From Gari tellinella (taxonomy: Eukaryota > Mollusca > Bivalvia > Cardiida > Psammobiidae): a DNA stretch of 64,000 nucleotides. The notes below the pieces were generated by a model that saw only the letters and a list, made by a program, of their open reading frames with translations, made no database searches and had not been told where the DNA came from. This document shows positions 50,501-62,500 of the stretch, one piece after another; position 1 is the first letter of the stretch; each line of letters opens with the position of its first letter. A program made the position numbers and the translations under genes. The DNA lies in contig OV277864.1 in the NCBI GenBank assembly GCA_922989275.2, forward strand, positions 49,351,550-49,415,549. The letters run 5' to 3'.

Positions 50501-53500
50501 ATTGGCTGTAAAATTTACTTCCATTTGCATTTAGAATTGGTACTTTATGTCAAAGGTGTAAAGAAACATAAAAATAATTTGATGTTATAAGAACACAGAC
50601 AAAAATAACGAAAAAATAACTATAAAAATATAAAAAAAGAATGAGGAAAATCAGAGTTATTGCCCCTGGAAAAGGACATTGACAGTAATATTTTACTTTT
50701 TTGATAATATTTAGCAAGTACAGACATTTGTGAACTAATTGTAACCAATAACAGTTCATTTGATATATTTGAAATGTAAATAAAGTTAGGTTTATATTAT
50801 GGTATGCAAAAATCTGCACCCGTTGACCTTTGACCTCATTTCTGACCTTAATTTGAACTTTTCGACTTTACATCCCCCCTAGAATTTCTAAGATATGTTC
50901 ACTGAACACGAATCAGGTGGATGTAACCCGTCTACATGACATGCCATGAGGGGTCAAAATGTTGGTAGACTAATTGCTGGTAGTTGATAAAACAAATTCA
51001 TCAGGCCAACATTACATAAAGGGAGATAACTTTTATCTTTCAATATTTCTCTTTTGGTTACCCAAAACAGATTTTTTTGTTTGTTTCAATAAATATTCAA
51101 TAAATATAAAATGGAAAACAAAACCAAATGATTTTTCTATGACCATGTCTAATTTTCAAATTTATTTGAGTATCGAATATAGTGCAGCATCCAACCCACT
51201 TTTCTAATGTTACATATTGTTAATAGCAAACTATACAGAAATAAATTGTGTTCAGTTATCTCCCTTAGTCTGTTTGGTAAACTGGAAAATAAACTGTGTT
51301 CATTTATCTCCCTTGGCCTGTTTGGTAAACAGGTTGAAAAACACCATATTGATACAGAAAGAACTATGAACATAGTGCACATATAAAATATTACCCCATA
51401 TCCTTTCCACGCCCATAACGTATTAAAACGTTTTGACGTTTATGGCACATTTTGGCTTCCGTAGAATGAAAAGTTATGATTCGCACATCGCGTTGGAAGA
51501 CTTTTCTGAAAGGCCAGGTTCGGCACTGCCTATTTCTAGAATATCAATGGTCTCCTGCAAAATGTGACACTTTCAGGCAGCATCCAAAATGGATCCAGAC
51601 ACAAATTTGCAAGATTGGAAAAAGGCGAATGCCAGAGGGGCCGAAACGGTCCATCTTTCTACTTTCGGTTTAAAATGTACTCGACCTTTTTGTCAAAACC
51701 CGTTATAATAGCACTCATGCTGGAATTCAGTAACACTGACATGTCAACACAAAGCTCACAAAGCTCAAACTGAGCTCAAACTGAGCTCAGGATCCACTTT
51801 TTTTTCTTTTTTTTTTTTTAACTAATTCGCGCATTGCGTGAACGCGACTTAAATATAGCGCCTCTAAAAATAGAATGTCACTTTCAGTTTCGTTTTGACA
51901 CGTCAGAGTAGTTTTGAGATGTCGGAGTGTAGTGTTTATTCAGAAAATGAGCTCCAAACTAGTCCAGTAGTGTCTGTGTTATATGTACAAAATCGGCCGG
52001 GCTTGCTAAAGATATATACGCCTTTAATCTATTTCGCTACTGAAGAAAATAGTTCTAATTTATACAGTAATAATTACATATCATAAGAAATAATTTCTAT
52101 TTTCTAGAATATGGTAGCTTAAAGCAGGTTGAAAGTAAAGCAGAATGTGCCTTAAGGCACATTCTGCTTTACTTTGAACCTGCTTTAAGTGGCCACCTAT
52201 CTTCAACACTAGAAATAGGCTATGGGGTAATGGGTTAAGCAAGATTCAGTATGGACAGTCAGTTGACAAGAATAGTCAATCTTTCTACGCAGAATACCTG
52301 GAATATTAACCGACAATAGCCCAATCTCATATAGGTGCATTCAAACTGAATGTTTAATGATATGAAGACCATTTCTAAAGCAGAGAGCTTCAATCACAAG
52401 TTGCATTACTACTGTTTTGTTTGAACCCTTTACCACATAGCCTGTGTTCTAGTTTTGAAGGTATGTGCCCACTTAAAGCAGGTTGAAAGTAAAGCAGAAT
52501 GTGCCTTAAGGCACATTATGCTTTACTTTCAGCCTGCTTTAAGCTATAATCTGCTAGGATTTAGAACAAATTTCTTATGGTTCATTTTCAAGATTGTATA
52601 AATTTGAACTATTTTCTTCAGTGGAGGAATAATTCAAATATGCTAAAAGGCGCTTCTATGAGGGAAAGGGTTAAGCAGCAGTCTTCATATAAAACTGCAA
52701 TTAGATCTCCTTTAGAGTGGTCACTGTACACTATTTTAACAACTGTTCTGATTCAAAGCTGAATTTCTCAACCTATAGCTAACAAGCAAGAAACAACATC
52801 AGCTGGGCTACCATAAGTTTCTCACAAAAAGTCCTAAGATTTCCAAATTTTTGTTCTTCCAATCACGGTTTGCGCTATTATTTTGCTTTTGTGTTCAAAG
52901 TAATCTTTTCAAAACAATTATCACACCATTATGTGACCATAACAGCCATGATTTTTAAGAAAACAAAATACTACAATAAATTTGATTCAATAAATTCCAA
53001 AGATTTTGAAAAAGTTCTGTAGGTCTGGGCCCGAGGTTATAAAACTTAATACCAACTCTGTCCTCAAAATTCAAATTTGATTACAGGCTGTAGTTTTACA
53101 TAACACGCTTTAACTTATTTCAGTAAAATAATTTAGATATACAGTAAAACCTCACTATTACGACCACTAAATTATGTTAATTATTAGGGTGTTTACGATA
53201 GGTGACCGCTTAAAGCAAGGTGACAGTGAAACAGAAAGCTCCTATAGGAGCTTTCTGTTTCACTGTAACCTTGCTTTAAGCTGTCACCTGTCTATTATAC
53301 ACTCAATTAGCCTTCGTTTTAGTGGTCGTAATAGCGAGGTTTTACTGTAGTTTTATAGTAGAATTATGTATACAAATACTCATTATATATAAAATGTTTG
53401 CCAAAGTGTTACCAGCTGAGAAAAATTCTGAGTTTTGAGCACAGAGTTTGTTTGAAGTTTTATAACTTTGGGGTCAGGAGACATGAAAACTCCGAAGATT

Positions 53501-56500
53501 CTGGAAAAATCTGGAGAAATGGCAGCCCTGTCCAAGTCAGTTGACTGTTAAAAGCAGGATGAAAGATAGAGGATCGAAATGTTAACTCACCTAGTTTCTC
53601 CGAGTAGAGAGAGCAGCCGTGACTGTGGCAGCTGAGATGTGGTCATGTGAGATATGGCACCAAATAACTTCTCTGCTGTGATGACATCTGTGGCTGTCAC
53701 CTGCAAGAAGATAATAACATTTGAACCTCTAAATTAATAAACAGCATTTCTTGTCTTAAGCTACTCTCAATTAAGGATAATAGTAAATATTGGGTCTTGT
53801 TAACAGGTGACTATATACAGTGTGTTTCGGGAACAGTCAAAAGTATTGGCCCATATCAGGGAAGACTTTTGAACTGCTGCCTGAGGCCGATAGGCTGAAG
53901 GCAACAGTTCAAAATGTCTTCCCTATTTCTTGAGTTGAGTTCACATGCCAAATATAAAGTCTCTATCACATGCAGTTCGAAAGTTATGGCCAATGTTAAA
54001 TTCACCTTATTAAACCTCTAAATGACCACAAAATGACCTTAACCTTTCTTGGACATGACTTAAAGTGTACTGAACTCAAGAGCTTCTTGAAGTCTATATC
54101 ACATGCAGTTATGGCCAAAATTAAAATTTCGGATGATAAAGATGATGACAACCCAGGCATCAGAGTGATGACAATAGCTCATTGTTTTCTTCAAAACAAA
54201 TGAGTTAATCAGGTCAAAGTTCAAGGTCAATTGTATTATATTTTGGTATGCCTGGATAGGACATTTCAAGATGTACATGCATACCAAATATAAAGGTTGT
54301 ATATTTAAAATTGAAGAAGTTATGACCAACGGTAAGGTTTTGGACCAAGATGACCACAATGCCAACGATGTGGACGCTGGAGTGATGACAAAAGGACTTA
54401 ACTATATGATTCATTTGAAGTTTCAGGCAAAAAAGCATTTAAAGATTCTAGAAGTATTAGCTGTTGTCTGTGTCCAACTACGTACCTCTAAGTTATTGAC
54501 TTTTTTCAAGGCAAAGTGGGCAAGTCTATACAGCAGGTAGCTCCTCCACAGTGTGAACTTTGTGATGGGGTTACCCTCCGTTTCTATGGTAATACTGTCC
54601 AGCCGGCGGACATTCGTCAAAGCACTTAACTGCTGTAAACTGTGGATGTTGGTAGAACTGAAGACTAGAGACTGAAATAAATAAAGTTTATATACAGAAC
54701 TAATACTAGATTAAATGTATGATAAATATACACATGTTGCAATGTTCCTAATTTATATAAATAGTTTAAATACAGAACTGAAACTAGATGAAATGTAAAG
54801 AAAAATTATTTTAGAATCTGAGCAGAGATATTTGCGCCAGTTACTCACAACATTGATAAAGTTAACCCTTTCCTCCACATGTTAGCACCATTGAATACCT
54901 TTGACCACTCTACCAAATAAGCACCATAAGTTATAATATTTATTGATGGTCTTGAATACCAGTGGTAGCTTAAAGCGACTCGCAACCAGATGGTGTATTT
55001 GCAAAAATAAAAGAAAATGCTCAAATAACACCAAATGTGTAGCATTATCGTGCATCTGGCATTAGAAAAATATGATCAGTCTGAAAACATCCTTAAGAAA
55101 AGTCTTCAAATCTTCATTTTTTATATATTTTCATTCGTTTCATCCGTTGCGTCGACTGAAGCAACAGAAATAGAACACAGGCTCAGACATAAACCCGAGC
55201 CGAATAATGTACTATCCATCGTTACACACTTAATCCGATACCATATATATAAAGAGCCCGTAGTCGAGTGGGCTAAGGCATTTCCTTATTTTTCGTGTCT
55301 GTCTCTGCATGGAGGGTCACGGGTTCGAATCCCACCAGAGCTTCTTTTTTTCTTTTTTTTTGAAATGCATTTTTTAACAGAAATTTCTTATCCTAAACTA
55401 AATCTTACCCATTTATATAAGCATTTGACATATATTTACAAATTACTATTTTAAATGCTAAATCTAGTTGCGAGCCTCTTTAACATAATACTCAATAGAT
55501 TCCCATTTTTATACCTTTAAATTATCCCTCAAATAAAGAAATGAATATGCACCATAATTTTTTTTTTCAATATCCTTGCAGATGGTTTCTTAAAGCAGGC
55601 TCAAAGTAAAGCAAAATGCTCCTTAAGGAGCATTCTGCTTTACCTTCAGCATGCTCTAAGCTGCCATCTGACATCAACACTGAAAAGAAGCTAAAGAAGA
55701 AAGGGTCAAAGCTAATAGAGCTTTCTGCCTTACTTTCATTATGCTTTATACAGTTAACTGTAAAACAAACTGTTTTCTGTTTTACTGTCATCTTGCTTTA
55801 AGCCGTCATCTGTCATAAACTCCTAATAATTAACACAATTACATGGTCATTATAGAGAGGTTTTACTGTATTTCTAAAAAGGTGAGTTTAGACATGAACC
55901 TACTTGAACTGCAGGAAACCGTGTCCGGACCCTGTGTAACTGTTTGGCTATATTTTCAAACTCTATAAAGTTGAAAATAATAATGGTGACAGCCCCAGCT
56001 GCCTGCATGCCCCAGTTCCTATCCAGGGCTTCCAGAGACTGGGGACCGTAAAGGGTCAGAGTGTCCCCTTCAAGGTCAGCCAGGTTGTTCAGGTTGCTTG
56101 CTCCCTTGTCCGACCTGCAAATAAATTCTCTTTATGTGAGAAAAATAGAATTTTAACATTTAACTTAAAAAAAAGTTGTATTTTAGCAATCAACTCTTCT
56201 CCCGCTAATATGGACACTTTTTGAAAACCATGTTGACCCAGATTAAACAGCCCCTGAAGGAGCTGTATGAAAAGGGTCAGCACTGTTTTCTTATAGGATC
56301 TGTCCCACATGGCACTATATGGGATTTTTTGCCATATCTTATTAGCCAATGTTCACAAGAGCATGACATTCACATGATTGTATTAAGTGGGAGATGATTT
56401 AAAATGCATGTATGCATCTTATGTCATAATTTGGTATTAGGCAAGATTTCTACACCCCTTTACCTCATACCGTCGAATCTGTATTAAGCCTGAACCAAAG

Positions 56501-59500
56501 AGTGATGATGCATGATGATATTTTAAGACAAGTGACCGCTTAAAGCAGGGTAAAGGTCATGCAGAAGGCTCTTATACCATGCATACCCTGCCACCAGTCA
56601 TAAATACTACAAAATAGTTTGTCTTTTTATTGGTTCTTTAATACAGGCATGTAGATTAGTTAGTTTCAGAGTTTCGGACAAGTGGTTGCTGTATTAAGAC
56701 AAAACCTACAAACAAAATCTCCCTATTTTACTTTCCCAATTAAATGCATTTGTGCTATAACAGTTATGTCAAATGCAAACAGTTTGGAGCCTAATGTGGA
56801 CAATGAGTTACTCTGTGTCAGATCAGGCTCTAAAGTGTTTGCCACTCGAGATTTTACTTGTTACCGGTAAACTTTTCAACAGTCTGTCATTTTATTTATT
56901 GATTGCATTGAATTTTCATTACTATTAAATGGGAATGAACAAATTGTTCCCATCTGTAAGGCTGGAATGACAAATACTGTTTTCTTATCTCTTGTTTGTA
57001 TTATTCAACCCATTACTCAATAAACATGCCTTTTAATGCTTTTCATTTATTCATCCACTGAAGAAAACACTTTCACTTTATACATTCATGAATATGCACC
57101 ATAAGAAATATATTCTATATCCTAGCAGATGGTAGCTTAAAGCAGGCTAGAAGTTAAGAGAAAGCCATTGTACTATCAACCTGCTTTAAGTGGTCACCAG
57201 TCTTCAAAAACTAGAAATAGCCAGGCTGAGGCTATCAGGTTTTAAACCTTTACTTCTCAAAAGTAATGCAGAAAGTTCTTCAACCCATTACACCATAGCC
57301 TGTTTCCAGTTTTAAAGACAGTTGACCACTTAAAGCCGACTGAAAGTAAAGCAGAATGCACCTGCATTAGGCTACCATCTGTTAGAATATAGAAAACATT
57401 TCTTGATACCTGCTCACATACATGTGATATTTTCTTGGACCCAAATAGGGAGATTTGGAAATTTTAATAGGGAGATTGGGGTGCCAAATAGGGAGCTTTT
57501 TTCGCGACACTTTTTCGCGACAAAACTAGGCGCAGACGATGAAATTCCAATAATTTTATATATTTTTTCATAAGTTAATTACTAGATCTAATTGCTTTTT
57601 TTTTTTTTTAAATAAGTGAATAAAGAAGTCTATAGACCACTAAGACAGAGACAATTTTTCCCCAGAGATATAGTTCTTATAATACTGACATGGGCCTATT
57701 ATTCTAGTATTTTAGTACTGCAGAAGGATGGTTGTGTAAAGCTGGCTGAAAGTAAAGCAGAATACTCTTCAGGAGCATTCTGCTTCAGTAAAAGTTTAAG
57801 CCTGCTTTAAGCTAGATCTACAATCTGCTGGGATATAAGAACTATTTCCTATTATGGTTCTTATATTATTCATGACTAGTAAAGATAAAGTGGAACTATA
57901 TCTATTTTCTTGAGAGAATGAATGAATTAGTTCAAATGGTCTAGATTTCTATCTATTGAGTAGATCAAAAAAGAGTTAGCAACTTAACAATTTGTTATTA
58001 ATTTTGCAAACAGTATGGATCCAGATGAGACACCGCATCATCTCGTCTAGATACAAACTGTTTGACACTGATATTTTCTGAAAGAAAATGCACAAAAATT
58101 AATTCAGGGTATTCACTATTGTTGCAGACGACAAAGTCTGCAGACGACATTTACTAGCGCCATAAAATGGGCGTGGTTCTAACAACGTAAAAACGCGTTT
58201 AAAATTTCTACCGCGAAAACTGATTGCAAATCAATTTTACAAGCGTAATTCGTCAAAAAATCTAACTTGATAATTATACATTTGCACAAATCATATCTAA
58301 CAAACAGAAGAATTTAGATCCAATGTTTAATTTTAATTGATTGTTAGAAAACGACGCTGGGAATACTTTTTAGACTAACAAAATATACGTAATTCTCATA
58401 GCAAATATTAAAGCGACTCGCAACCAGATGGTGCATTAAAAATAGTAATTTGTAAATATGTGTCAAACGCTTATATAAATGGTAAAGAATTAGTTTAGGA
58501 TAAGAAATTCTGTTTAAAAAAAATGAATTTCAATAAAAAAAAATATTGGTCTCTGGTGGGATTCGAACCCATGGCCCGGCATTGGCGGACAGAAGGCAAA
58601 ATAGGGGAAACCGCTTAGACCAATGGACCACGGAACTATCAGTTTATCTCGGATCGATTTAACGTGTTTCAATGTGTTGCGGTCGAAAGTGCATACAACT
58701 TCGTAATTCGGCTCGTGTTTATGTCTGAGCCCGTGTAGAGAAGCAACAGCAACAACTATACCGTCTACTAGTCGGTATAGAAAAACGATGGAAAATATCT
58801 AAAAATCTAAGATTCGGTGACGATTCTTGAGACTTTTTTTGGACTGATCATATTTTTTTAATGTCAGAAGCCAAATAATGCCACAAATTTGCTTTTATTT
58901 GAGTATTTTATTTTATTTTGACAAGTACACCATCCGGTTGCGAGTCGCTTTAAGGCGCCCCGTCATTTTGTAACGGTAAAATTTTCGAAGTATTTTTCTG
59001 TTACGTGAATATTCAAAGTAGTTTGTGGTGGAAATCAATTCCTAAATGTTAATTCTGATTAGCTTCATCTAAAATGTGTGTTTGTCCAGAACTTACGGAG
59101 AATCGTCTGATTTTAATCCGGTCCGTATCGGGGACATAGCCTTCGCATCGATCACTGCTTTTAGAAATTGTCGTTGTTAAAGTCTCCGATTCGGGGTGAA
59201 CCTGTCAATCACATTTTTGATAACCAATTAGATCTACCAGTACTCGGCGCGTGTGGTCAAACTTTTACCCAACATTGTTATGATTCAGCCTGTCATAATA
59301 GTGCTACACTAACAACTTATGGACGATTACGTAATGTGTTTACACACATCAGTAGCGTTTGGTGATAAGCGTGTGTAGGGATTAGCCAGAGAACTCTGAA
59401 TTTTAGAGTCGGCGAACGAGGTATACAAATGATATAAAAGTTCATATTGAAAAAAATGAACCTGGTTAAATGAAATATCGGGAGATTTCATCTCCCGACC

Positions 59501-62500
59501 GGGAGATCGTGAGTAGAGGTCTAATTTCGGGAGCTCCCGACCGAATCGGGAGATATCACATGTATGCCTGCTCATGGCTGTAATAAATTGGAACTATTTT
59601 TTCAGTGGAGGAACAAATTAAAAGGCATAAAAACTCATAATTATGGGGTAAAGGGTTAACTAATTTTTTTATACCCAAACATCATGGTTTCCTTATAGAC
59701 TCCTGGCTTTGTCTCTGTCTTTTTGGACTGTAGACTGGCTGTCCGAGGCCTCTCTCTCGTGTCACCACCATCCAGTGACATACTGTGGGCACTGCCTGGC
59801 CGGCTATTCGCCCGACTACTCTGTTTGCTGTAAAAGTCAAGAGAAAACACATAAACACATGTAACCCATGGCTGATAACCATAATGATTACTAGTAAATC
59901 AATTTGTCAATCTGTTATTTTTTTTGTATCTTCTGATTGTTGAACATACATGATTAACAAGAGGACCAAGATGAACCTTGAGCGCTCACCTGAGTTCACC
60001 ATGTAAAACTTGACCTATTGACCTAGTTTTTTACCCAAAAGCAAACATTTTGATCAAGTTTTATTAAAATTCAATGAAATTTGTAGCCTGAAGAGTGTAA
60101 ACAAAGTTTTTCTATGATTTGACCAAGTGACCTAATTTTTCGCCCGACGTTTCCCTCATTCTACCTAGACTTTGATATCATTGAGGCAAAATAGACTCAC
60201 ATAAACCACATTCTATAGTGATCTAGATTTCAATGAGGCAAACATATTGATCCAGTTTCATTTAAATAAAATTAGATTTTTGACCTCTAGAGTATTAACA
60301 AGATGTCTATGTTTTGACCTAGTGACCTAGTTTTTGACCACTGATGACCCATATTCAAACTTGACCTAGATTTCATACAGTACAATATTCAAACTAATCT
60401 TTTGAAAGATAAAGTGCAAAATGTGGTCTCTACAGTGACTAAGTTTTTTTATGATTTGACCTAGTGACATAGTTTTTGGCCTTACCTGACCCACATTCAA
60501 ACTTGATATGGAATTCTATGAGGCAACTATTTTGACCAAGTTTCATTCAGATTTAATACAATGTGTAGCCTTTAGAGTGTTAAAAAGGTTCTTTCTATGA
60601 TTTGGTCTAGTGAACTACTTTTTGACTGGACATGACCCACATTTGAATTTAACCTAGATTTTGTGTAGGCAAACATCCTGACCAAGTTTCATTCAGATCC
60701 AATGAGATTTGTAGCATCTAGAGTGTTAAGAAGGTTTTTATATGAATTGACCGAACATAACCAACATTCAAACTTGACCTAGATATTTATAAGGCAAACA
60801 TATTTTAAAGTTTCATTCATTAAGATCTAATACAAGAGCCCCGTGGGGCATATTTCGCTCACCTGAGAATAACTGACAAAATGGAGATAATTATTTATGT
60901 CCAGGAAGGGGCATTTTTTAAACAATCTTGTAAGAGGACCTGTAGATGATGCTATGTGCCAAATATCTAAGATCAGGGTAGTAGGGTTTTAGACAAGAGG
61001 ATTTTTGTAACTTTCCATTGGAAAAAAAATTCTATTTTTAGCTCCTGTGACTTACATATGCAACAGACTAAAACCAGTTGAACAAAAATAGGTAAAGGAT
61101 ATTTAGAAGTGTCACCATGATGAATATCAAAGCTCTGGCCATATTAGTTTCATTACCCGGCTGTACTTTTTCCAAGGTTCAGTGTAAAATTTCCATGGAA
61201 TATGAATAATTTACGTGGAATTTACATGGAATTCTAAAAGTTCCATGGTTATTCGTAACAATTTCCAAGGTTTTTGTTTAGTCACCAAAATTTCCATGGT
61301 TTATGCATGCTTATGAACAAAAAAACCACGTAAATATCAAGAAAAAACCTTGGAAACTCTTAAAACCTTGGCAAAAGCTCGGAAAAATTGGACTTTGGCA
61401 AAAATAAACACGGAACAATCTCGGAAATAAGAACTTAACCATTTTTTAGCACGGAAAATCCTTGTAAAATAATAACTTAAACAATTTGCACCTCGTAAAA
61501 ATTGTACTTAGACATTTTCCAGCACGGAAAAACCTTGGAAGTACAACTTAGTGAATTATAAATATAAGAAATATTTGCTACAATTGTAAGTTTCACAAAA
61601 CAGTGAATATTATACACACCCAGGACACCAGCTCACAACAATCAGAGGTCAGAGATTTAAGTTGTCTGTTTATCTATACTTTAAAATGTGAATGTGGCAA
61701 AAATTAAAGACTCCAAACCAGTTCAGACTCCTGACAAAAGATTCATGGTAAGTTACATAACTTACATAAATACAATTTTATCATGATCATAATATATTTT
61801 GGATATTTACATGATACAAACAAAAGCATGTGGTACCCCACCCACTAGTAGTTAACTATTCCTCGTATATATATACTTTTCCATGGTATTTTGTCGAAAC
61901 CACGTAAAATGGTTCTAATATTTCCATGGTTTTTTCCTAAATATTTTACAAGGATTCCTCGTAAACTTTTCCGAGGATTTTTTGTTTCCGTGGTTTCCTT
62001 GGAAATTAAATATTTTACAAGGATTCCTCGTAAACTTTTCCGAGGTATTTTGTCAAACCATGTAAAAACCAAGGTCTTGTATTTTCTAAGGTTTTCTCGT
62101 CTTTTTTCCAAGGTTTTTGTAATATGACCGTCCGAATACTCCGTGGTTTTTTCCATGGTTTTTTTTCATAAAACCTAGGAAAAAGTACAGCCGGGAGAGG
62201 AGAAGACGTTTGAAAATTTCACTATATAACTCTATGTAAAACTGTGACCCCCGGGGCGGGGCCAATTTTGACCCCAGGGGCATAATTTGAACAAACTTGA
62301 TAAAGGACCTGTAGGCGATGCTATGTGTCAAATATCTAAGCTATGGCCCTTGTCGTTTCAGAGAAGAAGATTTTTTAAGTTTTCATTGAAAAAAATCTAT
62401 TTTTAGCTCCTGTGACCTAGTTATGCAACCGACCAGAACCATTTGAACAATTTTGGTATAGGACATCTAGAAGTGTCACCATGCAAAATATCAAAGCTCT

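Larger units (their letters stand above)
45323..50972. mobile_element. 5.65-kb long-TIR element with decayed ORF
   Basis: Inverted arms begin TAGTCTGCCTA (left) and, on the other strand, TAGTCTACCAAC (right); possible 3-bp duplication ATT at 45320-45322 and 50973-50975. Arms share CATGGCATGT, CTAGGGGGGATGTAAAGT, GGGTGCAGATTTTTGCATAC and then tandem units of about 175 bp containing CCAGGGGCAATAACTCTGA: about three on the left (to about 46050), five or six on the right (from about 49500). The middle carries a broken ORF. The superfamily is not clear: the duplication is short and no transposase catalytic motif is visible. Confidence 0.8.
52803..53530. mobile_element. F11 element hosting F7 hosting F1
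   Basis: F11 ends CTGGGCTACCATAAG and GGCAGCCCTG. Inside lies an F7 unit (53025-53477), and inside that an F1 element (53142-53347). No F2 piece here, unlike the other F11 copies. Confidence 0.7.
57417..59566. mobile_element. TIR element with perfect 8-bp duplication
   Basis: CCTGCTCA at 57409-57416 and again at 59567-59574. Ends CATACATGTGATAT and ATATCACATGTATG. Both sides contain GGGAGAT/ATCTCCC motifs (57447-57510 and 59468-59560). Nested inside: an F2-like piece (about 57690-57980), a core B F3-like piece (about 58008-58175) and a tRNA-bearing element (58412-58949). An 8-bp duplication is usual for hAT, though the ends are not CAGGG. No transposase frame found. Confidence 0.85.
57283..59655. 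mobile_element. F2 element split by a 2.15-kb insertion
   Basis: F2 start CCCATTACACCATAGCC at 57285. It resumes at 59567 and ends GGGGTAAAGGG before TTAA at 59656-59659. Its end is 15 bp from the donor of the LRRC49 exon at 59675. Confidence 0.8.

Noticed and set aside
45495..50819. Two matching 89-codon frames (45495-45764 plus, 50550-50819 minus)
   Set aside because: They are mirror copies because they lie in the inverted arms of one transposon; the peptide is low-complexity and spans the tandem units.
51476..51773. Two overlapping plus-strand frames
   Set aside because: No recognisable domain; probably within an inserted element between 51403 and 52011.
55253..55343. Functional tRNA gene (also at 58549-58637, 29045-29132, 29396-29473, 5579-5655)
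   Set aside because: Acceptor arms do not pair and T stems have mismatches; all lie inside repeats. Kept as tRNA-like promoter units only.
55035..55454. 139-codon plus-strand frame
   Set aside because: Runs across the tRNA-like unit and T-tracts of a TIR element; not coding.
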